Positions 45,763-46,930 of a stretch of 46,930 nt of DNA are shown here, one piece after another. The DNA is from Desulfobacula sp. Its GTDB lineage: Bacteria > Desulfobacterota > Desulfobacteria > Desulfobacterales > Desulfobacteraceae. A program made the position numbers and the translations under genes. The DNA is taken from NCBI GenBank assembly GCA_020048635.1, contig JAIFMF010000132.1:1-46930 (forward strand), read 5' to 3'. Each line of letters opens with the position of its first letter. The stretch's first letter is position 1. The notes beneath the pieces were generated by a model. The model was not told where the DNA came from. It ran no database searches and was given only the letters and a program-made list of their open reading frames with translations.

Positions 45763-46233
45763 CTATTTTGACATCATGGTCGGGGGGAGCAGGACCGCCA
45801 CAACAGTGCCGGTGGCGCAGAGTGTTTTTCCAGCCAGGACCTTTGCTTCCACCACGACTTTTTTCCCTTTTATTTCAATGACCCGGCCCCGGATTTCAAG
45901 CAGGCTTCCCAGAGGCGTGGGGGCAAGAAAATCCACTTTCAGAGAAGCCGTGACAAATCTGAAGGGAGGTTCTGAATCCATGGGCCTTCCTTCTTTTTTA
46001 TAAGAAACTGCCGCTGCAGTTCCGGTACAATGGCAGTCGATCAGAGAGGCAATGAGGCCGCCGTAAACAAAGCCCGGCATGGCCATATAGCGGTTGTCGG
46101 GAGTAAAAAAGGCTACGCTTTCTTCCCCATCCCAGACGCTTTTGATTTGAAGGCCGTGTTCATTGAGCCTGCCGCAGCCGTAACAATGGCTGAAGTCATC
46201 GGGGTAAAAATCCTGAAATGCTTTTTCCTGCAT
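45763..46233 (-). CDS. Hotdog-fold thioesterase (PaaI/YbgC-like)
   Basis: 156 residues. The N-terminus carries HCYGCGRLNEHGLQI, typical of a PaaI/THEM4-type subgroup, followed by the hotdog helix FVYGGLIASLIDCHC. The central Asp in this helix is the likely catalytic residue. The later strands (VDFLAPTPLGSLLEIRGRV, ATGTVVAVLL) complete the fold. Such enzymes hydrolyse acyl-CoA thioesters. The ATG has AAGGAG upstream at slightly long spacing. It lies next to the SDR on the opposite strand; both fit acyl-CoA metabolism. Confidence 0.85.
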   Translation of the reverse strand: MQEKAFQDFYPDDFSHCYGCGRLNEHGLQIKSVWDGEESVAFFTPDNRYMAMPGFVYGGLIASLIDCHCTGTAAAVSYKKEGRPMDSEPPFRFVTASLKVDFLAPTPLGSLLEIRGRVIEIKGKKVVVEAKVLAGKTLCATGTVVAVLLPPTMMSK

Positions 46234-46280
46234 TTTTAATGGGTCTCCTTATATATTGGATTGATTTATGAAGACCGGGG

Positions 46281-46661
46281 CTATGCATTCTCATCCAGCA
46301 CAAGGCCCCGGCCGCTTTTGAGATGCTGAACAAGATCGTCGAGCTCATCATGGGAAATATCATGTTTGAAAACTTTGCTGATTTTACCGTAGTCATCCAT
46401 GGCGACAATATCAATAAATACATCATTTCCTTCCTGGTATATGCAGAGTCTGAAGGGCGACTCTTTGACCAGAAGCTCCTTGTGGACTTCATCCACGATT
46501 TTGGTCAGTTCCTCAAAATGTTTTTTTGCTTCCTCAAAATGTTTTTTTTTCTTATGCTTTTTCCTGTCATAGGTCGGAATGGTGGATTTGTCCAGCAAAA
46601 CACCTTCGCCCTGATTTATTTTTGATACATCTTCCATTTTATCTTTTGATACATCTTCCAT
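46281..46661 (-). CDS. Small FlaG-like hypothetical protein with duplicated N-terminus
   Basis: 126 residues. The C-terminal half (about 65-126: SPFRLCIYQEGNDVFIDIV and KVFKHDISHDELDDLVQHL) resembles the beta-strand and helix pattern of FlaG-like proteins, but this is a weak match. The middle is Lys/His-rich and helical. The first 16 residues contain MEDVSKDK followed by MEDVSK, because a 24-bp unit is duplicated across the start. Either ATG, at 46659-46661 or 24 bases inside, could be used; neither has a strong ribosome site. Function is unknown. Confidence 0.6.
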   Translation of the reverse strand: MEDVSKDKMEDVSKINQGEGVLLDKSTIPTYDRKKHKKKKHFEEAKKHFEELTKIVDEVHKELLVKESPFRLCIYQEGNDVFIDIVAMDDYGKISKVFKHDISHDELDDLVQHLKSGRGLVLDENA

Positions 46662-46668
46662 TTTATCT
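46621..46668. repeat. Perfect 24-bp tandem duplication over a start codon
   Basis: A 24-base unit (46621-46644) is repeated exactly at 46645-46668. Being eight codons long it keeps the frame, and it duplicates the ATG with its upstream context for the FlaG-like gene. Confidence 0.85.
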
Positions 46669-46682
46669 TTCTCAGGTTTTTT

Positions 46683-46930
46683 TCAGGCAAAAAAGCTTTT
46701 TACCGTTTTGTGAACATGATCCCCAATGGTTTTGACCCTCTCCGTCTCTGCTGCGCCAAGAGGCCCTGAGTCAAGGGCAGCTAATGCCTGCCTCATCTCA
46801 TCCCTGTTCTTTGGCCCGCAAAGACAGACATCCACATGGGGATTGGACAGGACAAACCGGTAACAGCCAGCCGCAGTCAGGGCCGTTTCGCCCGGGGGCA
46901 TGTGTTTTTGATGGAGAAGCTGTCCCCATC
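46683..46930 (-). CDS. Aldo/keto reductase, C-terminal part (cut by window edge)
   Basis: The last 81 or so residues of a protein running off the window. The stretch CYRFVLSNPHVDVCLCGPKN, followed by REAL-like ALAALDSGPL and ERVKTIGDHVH, is typical of the C-terminal region of aldo/keto reductases, where the SNPxVD and GPKN segments bind NAD(P). The frame is open to the edge, so the ATG at 46899-46901 is not the start. The substrate cannot be inferred from this part. Confidence 0.75.
   Translation of the reverse strand, partial: WGQLLHQKHMPPGETALTAAGCYRFVLSNPHVDVCLCGPKNRDEMRQALAALDSGPLGAAETERVKTIGDHVHKTVKSFFA

Noticed and set aside
1..46930. CRISPR arrays, tRNA or rRNA genes, insertion sequences, prophage
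   Set aside because: No regular direct-repeat arrays, no tRNA-like folds noticed, and no transposase, integrase or phage protein among the translated genes.

Overview
The window looks like chromosomal DNA of an anaerobic sulfate-reducing bacterium of the Desulfobacterota, probably Desulfobacteraceae-like. I base this on the Wood-Ljungdahl (acetyl-CoA pathway) genes, a DsrK/HdrD-like iron-sulfur protein that is readable only if UGA is decoded as selenocysteine, four sigma-54 activators and a Pfa-like giant lipid/polyketide synthase. Genus assignment is inference. No tRNA, rRNA, CRISPR array, insertion sequence or phage gene was seen.

Region 1 (1-5.7 kb) holds one-carbon metabolism. On the minus strand lie the N-terminus of a CODH catalytic subunit (acsA/cooS) and acsD with a long Ala/Lys-rich tail. 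fhs (plus strand) converges on folD, with fchA upstream of folD. Fhs, FchA and FolD carry formate to methylene-THF (or the reverse in acetate oxidation), and CODH/ACS with its corrinoid protein handles the methyl and carbonyl groups. FolD lacks the cyclohydrolase residues that FchA would replace.

Region 2 (6-15 kb) is housekeeping and signalling: an orphan SAM methyltransferase, the ribosome GTPase rsgA, an overlapping histidine kinase/NtrC-type response regulator pair, and the long RNA helicase hrpA.

Region 3 (15.2-22.2 kb) has the selenoprotein gene with its SECIS-like hairpin, then a tight plus-strand run: parA, parB, an ispH-UbiA fusion and a FapA-domain protein.

Region 4 (22.2-37.4 kb) is the most unusual accessory block. 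A PlsC-type acyltransferase and a sigma-54 activator overlap on the minus strand. Divergent from them is an 11-kb gene for a 3693-residue synthase ordered NPD*-NPD(ER)-KS-KS*-AT-KS-ACP-ACP-KR-DH. It converges on another sigma-54 activator. I read this as a locus for an unknown secondary lipid or polyketide.

Region 5 (37.5-41.5 kb) has two small genes behind a good sigma-54 promoter, a sigma-54 activator, and a divergent speD-like/CelD-like acyltransferase operon with its own sigma-54 promoter and a stem-loop at the predicted 5' end of its transcript.

Region 6 (41.5-46.9 kb) carries a DEAD-box helicase with a possible leader attenuator, an adenosine-specific kinase, an AIM24-family protein, an SDR dehydrogenase, a hotdog thioesterase, a small FlaG-like protein and the C-terminus of an aldo/keto reductase cut by the window edge.
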